A DNA stretch of 64,000 nucleotides from Imbricaverruca yamaguchii (taxonomy: Eukaryota > Arthropoda > Thecostraca > Neoverrucidae), in NCBI GenBank assembly GCA_034440575.1, contig JAOTOL010001478.1:921001-985000 (forward strand), written 5' to 3'. The notes under the pieces were generated by a model. The model ran no database searches and was not told where the DNA came from. It saw only the letters and a list, made by a program, of their open reading frames with translations. Numbering within the stretch: the stretch's first letter is position 1; each line of letters opens with the position of its first letter. Of the stretch, positions 1-11,984 are shown one piece after another. A program made the translations under genes and the position numbers.

Positions 1-858
1 GAACGTGGCGGCCATAATTGGCGCTGATCTAAGCTGCACGCTCGGCCGCCTTCGCATGGTTTATGAAGGCGGCCGGCCTGTCCGAGGCTATCGACTGGAC
101 TGCGATGGCAGCAGAGGAGCAGGCGGCCTGGCTCTCGTGTCAGCTCCAGCCGGCAGCTTGCCAGCCTGAGCCCTGCTCTGTGGGCTCGCCTGTATGTGCT
201 GTGTTCTCTGGCTTCGGCTGGCCGAGTGGCTGCGGTGCAGTCTGTGCTTGGTGACCTCCAGGAGCCCTCGAAAGAGTTCCAGCCGAGACTTGCTTTAATG
301 ACCACACGGAAAAGCCTTACCCCAAAACTACCGAGGGGAAATGACCTCACTCCGCATGTTTTTTTTCGAGAAAACTTCCGAACGCATTGAAAGGTCGTAC
401 TCAAATTGGTTCCACTTCCTGGCAATTGCATTTCGAATATATTAATACTGAAATGTTTGTCTGAAAACCCAGTGTTACTCAGTTAAACGAGGTCACTGTC
501 CAATCACTGGCTTCGAAAATGTGTCATTCCGTGCACCATCGCAAAACCTGTCAAAATATGGCTTCAGACATCCAAAAGTTGTTCATATTGATGCCCAGGT
601 AGTTGATAAAGTAGTTGAAGATAAAGATAAAGTGCCCGCTTTAATGGTTCCTGGACAAACCCCACCAAACCATAATCGTGTGACGAGAAACAACTGAAGA
701 CTCACAACTCGTGGGCGTCGCGTTGCTCTCCGATCCTCTCGATGCCCATTGTACTCATTGCGCGCTGCCCAGTTGAATCAGTTGAGCACGGCGCAGTAAC
801 ATCACCTTGAGCTTTGGCTTTGAATCAGCTGAATGATCGACACACGACGTGGTCATAC
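1..858. other. no recognisable gene; unique sequence
   Basis: I see no coding domain, RNA gene or obvious repeat here. Only short unrelated ORFs occur. The stretch lies downstream, in minus-strand sense, of the exon candidate at 859-1129, so it may be intron or flank of that gene. Confidence 0.4.
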
Positions 859-1129
859 CGGCACCGACTGACGTGCAAATGCATCGCAAAATCTGCCACA
901 AGCAATCCACCGAGCCGTGGGTGGGCCGTGTGGGCTGTATCGGATCGAGATAGCACAGTTCCGCATCGAGCAGCATTGTTTTGGTGTCCATGGTGAGACG
1001 GAGCATGACAGCGGCATTGAGCAGGCTGAACGGCACGCCCACTGCACCATATACACCGAACAGCTCATGAGCGTGCCGCACCAGACCGAGCGGCAGGATG
1101 GACAGCTGGGAGACTTGCACGTTGGTGGG
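859..1129 (-). CDS. candidate internal exon, unidentified protein
   Basis: The minus strand is open for about 90 codons. Roughly 61 of 87 third positions are G or C, which is coding-like. A possible acceptor (CAG, minus strand, just above 1129) and a donor-like GTATGA (plus 853-858) bound it. The peptide starts around PTNVQVSQLSILPLGLVRHA and contains one stretch hydrophobic enough for a membrane helix (VPFSLLNAAVML), then a Cys-containing tail (CLWQILRCICTSVG). I do not recognise the family. A multi-pass receptor fragment is conceivable but that is only an impression. The opposite strand also has a 75-codon ORF, so strand choice rests on third-position bias alone. No neighbouring exons were identified. 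Confidence 0.3.
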
Positions 1130-1588
1130 CTGGACCGCTTTTGAGCATTTCCAGTCGTGTCAGTATAAAGGTAGCGATCAAATTTCCTGGAAATGATCGG
1201 GCAGCTGCTAGTTGCTCGCTGCTAACTGCCATCCGCAGGACTCAAAAGATCGCATCTGAGTTTATCGATGCCACCGGTATGATAGCGCTCAACAAGGTTA
1301 ACCTTATTGAAGTATAATTGCAATATTTGTGTGCAGCGAAACACTTCTAGACATTTTGCGCAATACGCATGGATGTTTCAAGCGTGCACGATCATTCATA
1401 AATGTATATGTACAGAGAAACTATGCACGACGTCAGTAGTGTAGGATTACATGACGAAAACGATCACACAACGCCTGGACGTACCTGTCCACTGCATGGT
1501 AATGACGCATCACACGATATGCAAATCAGTAGCAGTGATCAGGTTCGGAATGGTATGACCCGATGCGATAACTGCCATCGAGATGTAA
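1130..1588. other. no recognisable gene
   Basis: AT-rich unique sequence; I see no feature in it. Confidence 0.4.
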
Positions 1589-1848
1589 GAGAGAGAGAGG
1601 GGGGGGGGAAGAGAGAGAGAGAGAGAGGAGAGAGAGCGAGAGAGAGGGGGAAGAGGGAGGGAGAGAGGGGAAGAGGGATAAATGAGACAGGAGAGTGAGA
1701 GAGAGAGAGGGGGAAGAGGAAAAAATGAGAGAGGAGAGTGACAGGGGAAGAGGGAGAAAGGAGAGAGGGAGGGAGGGGAGGGAAGAGGGAGAAAGGGGGT
1801 GAGCAGGAGAGAGAGGCATGGATAGAGAGCGAGAGAGAATTACACTTT
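1589..1848. repeat. GA-rich purine tract (microsatellite)
   Basis: About 260 bases of almost pure A and G on the plus strand, built from GA, GAGAGG and GGGAA blocks with few interruptions. The ORFs across it are low-complexity artefacts. Confidence 0.9.
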
Positions 1849-2150
1849 TGTCGATGTGTGCAAATTGATTATCCAATACCTAATTGGCGACGATGCCTAT
1901 TCACTGTCCAGTCTCTAGACGCTGCCTCCGAGAGGTCATGTGGCCCAACGAGACCAGTTGTCGGACCTGTAGGCAGCACCAAGTGAGGATGTGTGATCAC
2001 CTCCAGCTCGCCAGCCGACCAGGAATGGCGATCCAATCACACGTGGTTAATCATCAGCCGCCCGCCGATGGACGTCCGGCTGTGAGCCCTGTCGCTGGCT
2101 GACTTCGTGGCCCGCCACCAGTGCTGACAGTCTGTGTTGTTGTTTCTATG

Positions 2151-2491
2151 GTGTGGGTCAGTCTGTGCGTCAGTCTGTGGGTCAGTCTGTGGGTCAGTCT
2201 GTGGGTCAGTCTGTGGGTCAGTCTGTGCGTCAGTCTGTGGGTCAGTCTGTGGGTCAGTCTGCGGATCAGTCTGTGGGTCAGTTTGCGGGTCAGTCTGTGT
2301 GTCAGTCTGCGGGTCAGCCTGTGGGTCAGTCTGTGGGTCAGTCTGTGGGTCAGTCTGTGGGTCAGTCTGTGGGTCAGTCTGTGGGTCAGTCTGTGGGTCA
2401 GTCTGTGGGTCAGTCTGTGGGTCAGTCTGTGGGTCAGTCTGTGGGTCAGTCTGTGGGTCAGTCTGTGGGTCAGTCTGCGGGTCAGTCTGCA
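2151..2491. repeat. 12-bp minisatellite
   Basis: About 28 units of GTCTGTGGGTCA with a few point variants (GTGCGTCA, GCGGGTCA, GCGGATCA). Because 12 is a multiple of 3, every frame on both strands stays open and gives four-residue repeats (for example QSVG and WVSL on plus, DPQT on minus). These ORFs have no independent support as genes. Confidence 0.95.
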
Positions 2492-2803
2492 GGCGACGGA
2501 CCGCCCGGGGCTCGGTGGGGCGCGGCCGGTCACTTCCGTGCTGTGAACGATCGCTGATCACGCTGGGTGCACCAATGCAAATCAGGTTTGATGATGGACG
2601 CCTCCCAGCGTGCCCATTACGTCGGGGCTGGTTGGCAAGGTGTGGCGGTCGTAGGAAGCGCGGCTGGCAATAATTAAATTAAAGAAGGGGATGCTCCTAT
2701 TTGCGCTTGCGTCATGTAGACTAGGGATATGCTTATGAGCTGAAGTGATGCTGTTTGTGGCTGGTCTTTATGGCTTCGTTGTTTCCTCAATGGTAGTTCT
2801 TTC
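2492..2803. other. no recognisable gene
   Basis: Unique sequence between the 12-bp array and SINE copy 1; nothing identified. Confidence 0.4.
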
Positions 2804-2998
2804 TCACATGGCGTGGGGGACTAGTAGTCTAAGGGCAAGTTACCCGTCTCACAATTGAAAGGTTGTGGGTTCGAGTCCCACCTGCCGGTACACTTCGCCC
2901 GCGATCAATCGGCGTGAGAGATTGGCGACGCCACATGACTCAACGGTCGACGTGTCATAAAGCCAGCCACCGTCCACCATCACCGTCACATGGCGTGG
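2804..2998 (+). mobile_element. tRNA-derived SINE copy 1 with 13-bp TSD
   Basis: The body spans 2817-2985. A tRNA-like head carries an A-box-like segment (TAGTCTAAGGGCAAGTTA) and a canonical B box (GGTTCGAGTCCC near 2868), followed by a shared tRNA-unrelated part with TTCGCCCGCGATCAATCGGC and GAGAGATTGGCGACG. It is flanked by a perfect target-site duplication TCACATGGCGTGG at 2804-2816 and 2986-2998. Three more copies occur at 18.3, 37.1 and 60.8 kb. There is no poly-A tail; this copy ends in a CCACC/CCATC-rich stretch. It resembles a standalone tRNA gene only in the head. Confidence 0.92.
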
Positions 2999-3912
2999 CT
3001 CTCAAAGTTATTTCTTTCCATGGTGTTGCTTTCCTACTTTGAACGTAAAATGCTGCATTGTGATCCATGTAACTACGGCACTTGCAATTTATGCTATTGT
3101 TTACAATCAATACGCACTTTAGCCTTTATTTCGTTCTCAATTTTATGATGGACCTTACACACAAGTCCGTTTTATTTCATGGGTAGGATGAATGTACAAC
3201 CTCTGGAAAATCAGCCATCGGTCGACCGGACAGCCCCAGAAAGTGTCACCCACGAGCGGATGAACATCATGCGGTGCGATTGGGCCGCCTTCCCGTTGAC
3301 ATGGCGGCATGACAAACGCAAGGACACACATTGCATGTTTAGCGTTCCCTGCTACCCGATGTTACGCAAGGCGAATCACTTCAACACCTAAAATACAAAT
3401 CGGAATTAGAACATCCGAGCTAATCGGAATTAGCACCCGAGTTCCTGCAACCCCGGACAAGCCCGTGGGCAAGTATTAAACGAACTTTAAAGCCAGCGGG
3501 AAGCTTAATTAGCAGGAAGGACTGAATAGACAAGAGGAATGCTGGCAGGACAATGGATGTTCCCTGATTAGCTTCTGTGGAACTTGTCCTCGTTCCATGA
3601 CGCGGATGTAGCCTTAAACAGTGTAATAGGGCAATGGCCCAGGCATGTAATTTTCGATGTCATGTGTTTGAATCATTAGAGCCAGAAGCAGACAAGGGCG
3701 GGTTAATTGCTTCCCTCTCTCCGTGCAAACCCACTGCAACGCTTCCAAACAAGCGCGAGCGCAATTTGAGCGGAGATGATCTACCGGCTCGACTTACCCG
3801 GCAGCGGCCAAGTGGTAGTCCTGTGGTGTGCCGTGGCCGTACCTGCCGGAACAGAGAGACCAAACACGGTTAGGTCCGGCTGTGGCGTCCGGGCAGCGCG
3901 CCGCTCACGCCG
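2999..3912. other. no recognisable gene
   Basis: Unique sequence with short ORFs only. Near 3400-3440 the phrase CGGAATTAG is repeated twice. Nothing else identified. Confidence 0.4.
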
Positions 3913-3916
3913 AGTC

Positions 3917-3977
3917 CGGCCGGACTCCAGCCGGACTCCAGCCGGACTCCAGCCGGACTCCAGCCGGACTCCAGCCG
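3917..3977. repeat. 11-bp minisatellite
   Basis: About five units of CCGGACTCCAG, followed by irregular GGGGTCAGTCGGCG-like repeats to about 4070. Confidence 0.9.
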
Positions 3978-4138
3978 GCGGGGCTCAGCCGTGGCCGGCG
4001 CGAGTCCAGGGGTCAGTTGGCGGGGTCAGTCGGCGCGAGTCGGCGGGGTCACCGGGCCGGCCTCGGGAGTCCGGCCCGACTGCCGCCCAACTCGCGCCGG
4101 TCGAGTCGGCGGGACGGCGCGCCTCGCGGTGTGCCGCG

Positions 4139-4660
4139 GTGGTGGCGGAGTCTCGCGGTGTGTACGGGCTGTGTTAGTGGAGTCTCGCGGTGTGTACCGG
4201 CTGTGTTAGTGGAGTCTCGCGGTGTGTACGGGCTGTGTTAGTGGAGTCTCGCGGTGTGTACCGGCTGTGTTAGTGGAGTCTCGCGGTGTGTACGGGCTGT
4301 GTTAGTGGAGTCTCGCGGTGTGTACGGGCTGTGTTAGTGGAGTCTCGCGGTGTGTACGGGCTGTGTTAGTGGAGTCTCGCGGTGTGTACGGGCTGTGTTA
4401 GTGGAGTCTCGCGGTGTGTACGGGCTGTGTTAGTGGAGTCTCACGGTGTGTACGGAGCTGTGGTGGTGGAGTCTCGCGGTGTGTACGGGCTGTGGTGGTG
4501 GAGTCTCGCGGTGTGTACGGAGCTGTGGTGGTGGAGTCTCGCGGTGTCGGTGTGTTAGTGAGCTGCGGTGTGTGGTGGTGGAGTCTCGCGGTGTGTACCG
4601 GCTGTGTTAGTGGAGTCTCGCGGTGTGTACGGGCTGTGTTAGTGGAGTCTCACGGTGTGT
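4139..4660. repeat. 32-bp minisatellite (first half of compound array)
   Basis: Units of 32 bp read GAGTCTCGCGGTGTGTACGG and then GCTGTGTTAGTG. From about 4450 the TTAGTG ending is replaced by GGTGGTG, which introduces the longer unit of the next block. There is no support for the ORFs across it. Confidence 0.93.
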
Positions 4661-5938
4661 ACGAGATGTGGTGGTGGTGGTGATGTCTCGCGGTGTGCAC
4701 GAGATGTGGTGGTGGCGTCTCGCGGTGTGCACGAGCTGTGGTGGTGGTGGTGATGTCTCGCGGTGTGCACGAGATGTGGTGGTGGTGGTGATGTCTCGCG
4801 GTGTGCACGAGATGTGGTGGTGGTGGGTGATGTCTCGCGGTGTGCACGAGATGGTGGTGGTGGTGATGTCTCGCGGTGTGCACGAGCTGTGGTGGTGGTG
4901 GTGATGTCTCGCGGTGTGTACGAGATGTGGTGGTGGTGGTGATGTCTCGCGGTGTGCACGAGATGTGGTGGTGGTGGTGATGTCTCGCGGTGTGCACGAG
5001 ATGTGGTGGTGATGTCTCGCGGTGTGTACGATATGTGGTGGTGGCGTCTCGCGGTGTGCACGAGCTGTGGTGGTGGTGTCTGTGGTGGTGGTGGTGATGT
5101 CTCGCGGTGTGCACGAGATGTGGTGGTGGTGGTGATGTCTCGCGGTGTGCACGAGATGTGGTGGTGGTGGTGATGTCTCGCGGTGTGCACGAGATGTGGT
5201 GGTGGTGGTGATGTCTCGCGGTGTGCACGTGATGTGGTGTGTGTGGTGGTGGTGATGTCTCGCGGTGTGCACGAGATGTGGTGGTGGTGGGATGTCTCGC
5301 GGTGTGCACGAGCTGTGGTGGTGGTTGTGATGTCTCGCGGTGTGCACGAGATGTGGTGGTGGTGGCGCGTCTCGCGGTGTGCACGAGATGTGGTGGTGGT
5401 GGTGATGTCTCGCGGTGTGCACGAGATGTGGTGGTGGTGGTGGCGTCTCGCGGTGTGCACGAGATGTGGTGGTGGTGGTGATGTCTCGCGGTGTGCACGA
5501 GATGTGGTGGTGGTGGTGATGTCTCGCGGTGTGCACGAGATGTGGTGGTGGTGGTGATGTCTCGCGGTGTGCACGAGATGTGGTGGTGGTGGTGATGTCT
5601 CGCGGTGTGCACGAGATGTGGTGGTGGTGGTGGGTGTCTCGCGGTGTGCACGAGATGTGTGTGGTGGTGGTGGTGATGTCTCGCGGTGTGCACGAGATGT
5701 GGTGGTGGTGGTGATGTCTCGCGGTGTGTACGAGATGTGGTGGTGGTGGTGATGTCTCGCGGTGTGCACGAGATGTGGTGGTGGTGGTGATGTCTCGCGG
5801 TGTGCACGAGATGTGGTGGTGGTGGTGATGTCTCGCGGTGTGTACGAGATGTGGTGGTGGTGGTGATGTCTCGCGGTGTGTACGAGATGTGGTGGTGGTG
5901 GCGCGTCTCGCGGTGTGTACGAGATGTGGTGGTGGCGC
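4661..5938. repeat. 38-bp minisatellite with internal GTG microsatellite
   Basis: About 33 units of a 38-bp derivative of the preceding 32-bp repeat: GATGTCTCGCGGTGTGCACG, then AGATGTGGTGG and a variable run of GTG. Length differences between units come mostly from the GTG run. On the minus strand the array gives ORFs of up to 577 codons rich in His, Thr and Pro, but they are open in all frames and arise from the repeat. Confidence 0.95.
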
Positions 5939-6172
5939 GCGCCGTGCGGGGCGCGCCGCCGGCCGCCGGTCGCCCGGCGCGGTGTAGATCACCAGCGGGC
6001 AGGACAGGTGCACGCCGGTGAGGTGTGTGGCGCTGTCGCGGTGCACGCCGCGCCACCGCCGCCCCCGACGCGCGTGGAAAATCAACGTCGCCGGCTGGCA
6101 CTCTGGCTCGGCCGCCGACCACGCACAGGACCGACACACCGGCACCGGGCTCATCGGGTGCGCGGAGAAGAG
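5939..6172 (-). CDS. candidate exon abutting the 38-bp array
   Basis: On the minus strand a good acceptor (ACCCTGCTGCAG) precedes an open stretch beginning LFSAHPMSPVPVCRSC. The great majority of its third positions are G or C, well above the other frames, and it includes PATLIFHARRGRRW and THLTGVHLSCPLVIYTAPG. The reading frame runs straight into the minisatellite, so the true donor is unclear and may lie near the GTGATC or inside the array. I do not recognise the protein. It contains a CxxC pair and scattered Cys, which would fit an extracellular or metal-binding fold, but this is inference. Alternatively it is a GC-rich non-coding island. Confidence 0.3.
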
Positions 6173-6239
6173 CTGCAGCAGGGTCGGGTCGGGTGAGGTG
6201 CGGCCCGGTCCGGTCCGGTGCCGTCCGGTCTTCAGCTTG

Positions 6240-8613
6240 TGACACTATTACCACCTGTTCAGGAGACATGCCAGCGTACCGCGACGGCCGCGAAATGGGC
6301 GTCCCACGCCACACACGTGAGTGTAATTGGCAGACGGAACGCTCGTAAAAGCACGCCACCGCCATAGAGATTAAGACCTGCAAAAAGAATTACGACAAAA
6401 CACAGGTGAAGATAAGAAATACGTCCGTGCGCTGACACCGGATACGCTGGACGAGCATAGATAATTCATGTATCGATATTCTGCTTTCAAAACATGCTTT
6501 GTGTGAGTGCCCTTATAAGTCGCATTTGCGCCGGCCGCAGCGGTTACTGTTGACATTAACTGTCTCACTAATCCGTGGTATGCTAACGGGAGCGGGCCCT
6601 TTTATGGAAAAGCGAATCACTATCACTGAAAACCGAGCCTGTTTTACGGCCACGCCGGCAATGAATTCTGCTATGATTGGATGCAGAAGTCGACGGCGAC
6701 ATGCGGCCGGCACCGTAACAGAAATATATCCCCAAAGTGATTCAGCGTCGAGCCGCAAGCCACCACCATTTGCAGGGTTGCCACATCGTAAAATATGAAA
6801 TATAAATAATGATTTTCTGCAATGTATGTGCCTTGCACATGGTTTGGCGAAAATACTGGCCCGATTACGGGCGGAGATCTCTCGAAGCCGCCCCAGTCAT
6901 GGCCAGACAGTCTAATTAAGTGAGATTTTATGCCGATTTTATGAAGACGTAAGTTCCTCATTTTATTATCTTCTGCACTTCAGTTACACAGGCAACAACG
7001 ATTTGGCCGCGAGCTCTCAGTCGATGTTTCGCTAAGTATCCGTTTCTCGCTAATTGCCGCAGACCTCACTCTTGTAACGCCGGAGTGATTTTCGCCATCG
7101 TCCGCTTGCAGCTAGAGCGTTCATCAGCCGATGCACGAGGCAGCTCACCCGAGCTCACCCGAGGATACCGTTGGCGGCGCACCCGAGGATACGATCCGGA
7201 CGCCGTTACCTTACAAGCAGACCACGAGGCGCTATCCGTTCTTTTTTCTCACTATGATCAGGCGCCCCTGGGACGAGCCCCACCGCTGGTCAGACTGCCG
7301 GGCGACTCACGTTTTGACCCCGTGACCATCCCTCAGCGCTCAGCGCAGGAAACGCTCCCACTGGAGAGAAGTTCGGTAGCGTCCAGCCAACGTGCTATTG
7401 TGAGGCCTCGGCATACTGGCTGATAATTTTATTTGCTTCACTGTGTGTGCAATCTTACAACCCAAAGTACATACGGTGCATCATACCAACTACGGACGAC
7501 TGGGCCCCGTCAGCCTGTTTAGTCACTCGGCGCGTTTTTCTCTGTCGCCGAGTCCATATTCCACCTTCCTTGACGACGTGGTCAATATGCTGCTCATGAT
7601 CGTCTACGCATACCACTCTATAGAATTCATCTTATGCCATTTGGTTCGGCCATGTGCTGCTTCGCTGGAGCGTATATTTCAGGCATTCAGCGAAGTGTTT
7701 AGAACTAGTCCAGATATAGCACAAACGCAATATCATGCTGATTCACCTTGACGAATGCAATAGCCCGCCGAAGTGGGAAGAAGTCGTGCTTTGAAAACGT
7801 AGGCAGGCAGATACTAAAAGTTCCAAAGGCGACATATTTTCCCCGTAAAGAATCTATAAATTCACGTTCATGATGAGAGACAGATGTTTATGGCGAGGGA
7901 TGACCAGATGATTATGCATGATGAAGACCACGCAGCCGAACGGTGTACATAATTAGTCACATCTACACACATTCAGCCTCATCACTCATCTCTGCCCATT
8001 CACAAACACAAGCACTCTCCTCCTCCATACGCACATACCTTACTCCAACCCTGACGACTTTGGTGAAAATCATCGTCAAGGTAGAGAGCTATTCAGAATC
8101 ATGAGAACATTCGTACTGGCCAGCCGCCAATCCAGAGTTTCACACAGGGATGGAGGAAGCTAAGTCCAGATGGTGTTTTATTTTAACATTTTCCGATCAC
8201 TTGGCGTCACAAAATGTTTCGGTATTACGGAGGTGCCTGTGGCGCTGCTCTCACCTAGGTCCACACCGGGTGACAGTCACAACGCTAGACTCTCGCGTTA
8301 CTTATTTCATGTCTACCAGCAGGCGACACCTTCCCGCATTGACAAACGCTCTTCGAAGCCAGCCATTTCAGTCGAAACAATGGTCAGCCCCGCTGGACCG
8401 CTCGCTATTTCTCCGCGTGGAGGCACGTGCTCGCACAGACGGATGCACTCAGCCCCTGCACGGAGTCCTTCGGCATCGGCATGCTCGTAAAAGTACGAAT
8501 CGGCCAGTTTTTGTTCGCTCAATGTCGGCATAATGCGGTCGTGTCTTCGCCGCTTCGACGGCGACCGCGACCTGACCGATACGGTGCGGCCTGCGGGCGG
8601 ACGGGGCGGACGG
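6240..8613. other. no recognisable gene
   Basis: Unique sequence with scattered short ORFs. A minus-strand ORF at 8313-8530 (SEQKLADSYFYEHADAEG) looks somewhat protein-like but lacks third-position bias. No RNA gene or repeat was recognised. Confidence 0.4.
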
Positions 8614-8720
8614 AGCGGACACGCGGGCACGCGGACACGCGGACACGTGGGCACGCGGACATGCGTCCGTGGACCGGTACCGATCGGTCCCGCCGACCCC
8701 GCCGACCCCGCCGTGTCCCT
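8614..8720. repeat. short GC-rich tandem repeats
   Basis: Tandem CACGCGGACACG-like units at 8618-8665 and CCGACCCCG triplicates near 8693-8712 sit inside a GC-rich patch. Confidence 0.75.
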
Positions 8721-11110
8721 GACCGGGGCGCGGTCAGACCGGGCGGCCCGCAGGCGCCTGGCGAATTACCGCACCGCCCGAGGCGAGCGCCGTACAGCGG
8801 CAAACCAGGAACGATCTGAGAACAGATCGGGCGAAGCTGCGGCCATGCATGCAATTCGTCACTGCCTAACGATGATAGATGGGGAAAAGCTAGCCTCGGG
8901 GCCGGCGGGCTGGTCGGCCGTCTCTTTGTGCTTTTGCAATGTGTACATGCGATAGTAGTGTTAAGTCGAGCCTCGTGCTGTTAATGGGGATGACCCCAGG
9001 TGGTAATTATTGGCCACCTGTGCCGAACACTTGTTTCCAAGTGATGGATATCAGGGATGCCATCGCACGGAGACGATCGTGACGCGGTCGCAGTGCGTCA
9101 AGTATGCCATGGCTCATAAGTCGGCCAAGTTGTGCATCCATGGAGAGTTGAAAAACTTACGTCGGAAAGCACAAGCGATTGTTTTACTGTTGAAGCGAGA
9201 GCGTGCACCGCTTCAAGGTACACCCATGATCTTCTCAGAGGAGAATCTAATTGGAGTTGTGCACAGCTAGTGTGGAAAGAAGAACAAAATGGAATGGTTT
9301 GTGGCAATGGAGGAACATTTTATTCCCGTGAGAGAGTGAAGAAGAGGTGAGGAAATGTCTCATTTAGCACGGACATTCGGGGGGGGGGGGTGTCACCGGA
9401 GGTACAAATCAGCTAATAACCTGTCGCATTCTGATGAAAGAATGGTCACGTCTGTCGCGTTCAGAAACATAATAATGTGCCCAGGAGAAAACTAAATCTA
9501 CACAGCAGTGGGCGCGAATGTCCAACTCTGGTCGAAGCGCCCCAAAGTCCGAACAACTCACTAATTAATGCATACAACGGAATCAATTGCTAGTTTGTAT
9601 CGCTGCATTTAATGTGCGGCAGCCGTATTATATCCCCGAAAAGTAATGACCATGACATCAAGTCCCAACTGGGAGTGAGGACAATACCTTGTTCATGCTT
9701 GTTATTTTATTGCATGGTGTTGGTTGCGATTAAAGGCACAGTATACCTCCCCGTCCTGAGGCCATGTAAAATATTGGCTTCCCAAAGGCTTAGGGACTGA
9801 ACCCATTTATGGTCATGTAAAAGCAGCAGTTGGCGCTTTTCAGCATTGCGGATTTCAAACGTCTTTGACAACCTAGGGATCTTGAACAGTTGGGCGCTTC
9901 ATCATTGGAGGTTTTGACCGTTTTTAACTGATTCGGTATTATGAGCAGTTGGGCATTTGAGCACAGCAGCCATGACATCATTCAGAAGCTTTCGCCCACT
10001 GAGGTAGGAGAGACGCCGGGTTTTTGCGCCTGTGGATCCCACCATCGGCCACTTTCTGGGGACTCACTGAACAGGTCATGCTAGAATGCATTCGTTTGAC
10101 ACTTCTGATGGCAAAAAGTTCGCCCATGTGAGGTCACTGAACTATGAAGTCATTTCTTAAGGCATGGCTGGCTCATATTCTGAAATCGTACACTTCGTCC
10201 GCCGTGGTGCAGTGAATACACTCGAATGATTGACATGTAATGCCCGTAGATGTTCCCTGACCACGTCGTCTCACTGACAGCCTCTTATCAAGGTCATACG
10301 AGGTCAATGATCTTGCATGACCACGTATTACCTTTCGGAACACAAAATACATCTTAGAACATTCTGTGAGCTGAATTATAATTCAGCAAACATTTTAATA
10401 TTTGGAATTCCATCGAGAGCCTTCCAGGCTGTTGTAAGTCATTGCCTGAGGTGCTTGCTGTAAACTGTACCGACTTGAGTCAGCTAAAATATAGCCTGTG
10501 GGCTATGCACACTGAGACTTCAAGCGAGATGTTAATAGACTGGCATGAACTTGAGCTGCATTCCGCCCCCCCCCCAGTTGGTGGTTTTGACTCGGGTAGC
10601 GATGCGAGGCTGGACGGTGAGGGATGGACTGGCTATGCGCCGACGCTTCGGGAAATCTGTATTTTGTCCCGGCATGCAGCGTCGCTAGAGTTAACCGAAA
10701 CAAAATCGGGTCCCGTCCGGTTTGTCTCGCAACACGAAACGCCCTGGGTTTCGTCCCGTGGTTCGGTCTCGAGAGCGAGTCAAATGCGGAGGAGTGACAG
10801 CCACCCTCCCCTCCCCGCCCCGGAAGAGTGTCTGGTAGATGCGCTTGGCAGACGAGCATGCAATCGCAATGTTAAGCGGAAATTGGTATGCGAGAGGAAA
10901 ACTTGCTTCGTGTTTGCGAGACCTATTTTCCGGACGGTGACGGATGCAGGAGGGGGATTACGATGTAGGAGTGTAGGATATGCATGAAGGGAATAAGTCT
11001 ATCCTCCAGATACAAGTACCTTCCTGCACTTCTTATTCGGTTCGCTGCACGGAACAATATCGATAGACTAGCCGCTGGCCACGCTCCTGGCGAGGAGCCC
11101 CGGTGCCGGC
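8721..11110. other. no recognisable gene; AGGTCA motifs near 10.1-10.3 kb
   Basis: There is no gene I can support. A 181-codon ORF at 10442-10987 has no recognisable domain. AGGTCA half-sites occur near 10073, 10130, 10291 and 10301, the last two as a direct repeat spaced by four bases. A run of G lies at 9379-9390. Confidence 0.4.
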
Positions 11111-11730
11111 GCGCCACCGCGGGCTCCAGTGCGCCACCGCGGGCTCCAGTGCGCCACCGCGGGCTCCAGTGCGCCACCGCGGGCTCCAGTGCGCCACCGC
11201 GGGCTCCAGTGCGCCACCGCGGGCTCCAGTGCGCCACCGCGGGCTCCAGTGCGCCACCGCGGGCTCCAGTGCGCCACCGCGGACTCCAGTGCGCCACCGC
11301 GGGCTCCAGTGCGCCCGGCGCACGTGCGCCACCGCGGGCTCCAGTGCGCCACCGCGGGCTCCAGTGCGCCACCGCGGACCAGTGGCCACCCGGCTCCAGT
11401 GCGCCACCGCGGGCTCCAGTGCGCCACCGCGGGCTCCAGTGCGCCACCGCGGGCTCCAGTGCGCCACCACAGGCTCCAGTGCGCCACCGCGGGCTCCAGT
11501 GCGCCACCGCGGACTCCAGTGCGCCACCGCGGGCTCCAGTGCGCCACCGCGGGCTCCAGTGCGCCACCGCGGGCTCCAGTGCGCCACCGCGGGCTCCAGT
11601 GCGCCACCGCGGGCTCCAGTGCGCCACCGCGGGCTCCAGTGCGCCACCGCGGGCTCCAGTGCGCCACCGCGGGCTCCAGTGCGCCACCGCGGGCTCCAGT
11701 GCGCCACCGCGGGCTCCAGTGCGCCACCGG
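11111..11730. repeat. 20-bp minisatellite
   Basis: About 31 units of GCGCCACCGCGGGCTCCAGT, highly homogeneous, with irregular units at about 11311-11400. Each unit carries a SacII site (CCGCGG). Multi-frame ORFs of up to 399 codons cross it and are artefacts. A GCC triplet run follows at 11749-11774. Confidence 0.96.
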
Positions 11731-11984
11731 TGGCCGCCTTGCGCCACCAGCGCCGCCGCCGCCGCCGCCGCCGCTTGTGTAAGCCGCGCCGGCCGATGCG
11801 CGACAGTGATAGCTGCCCCGTCTGGCCGGGACGCGCGAGCGTGGCCGGCCTCGGGGCTATCGCACGCCTCTATCGCCGCCGTCTGGCCGCCGCACACAAG
11901 ATTTAGGGCGCTGTCGGGCGCGATTGATTTTTGAGGCTGGCCGTCGCGCGGTGATCCGCGGCTGACAGCCTGTCGACATGGAGA

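Noticed and set aside
2868..2880. Possible functional tRNA gene
   Set aside because: The B box is good, but the same head and tail recur at four loci with target-site duplications, which makes it a SINE.
4607..6383. Minus-strand ORFs of 376-577 codons rich in His, Thr and Pro
   Set aside because: They are open in all three frames because the 38-bp repeat lacks stops; no start context, domain or codon bias beyond the repeat.
8313..8530. Minus-strand ORF with SEQKLADSYFYEHADAEG as a gene
   Set aside because: Third-position GC is about half, with no bias over other frames and no domain.
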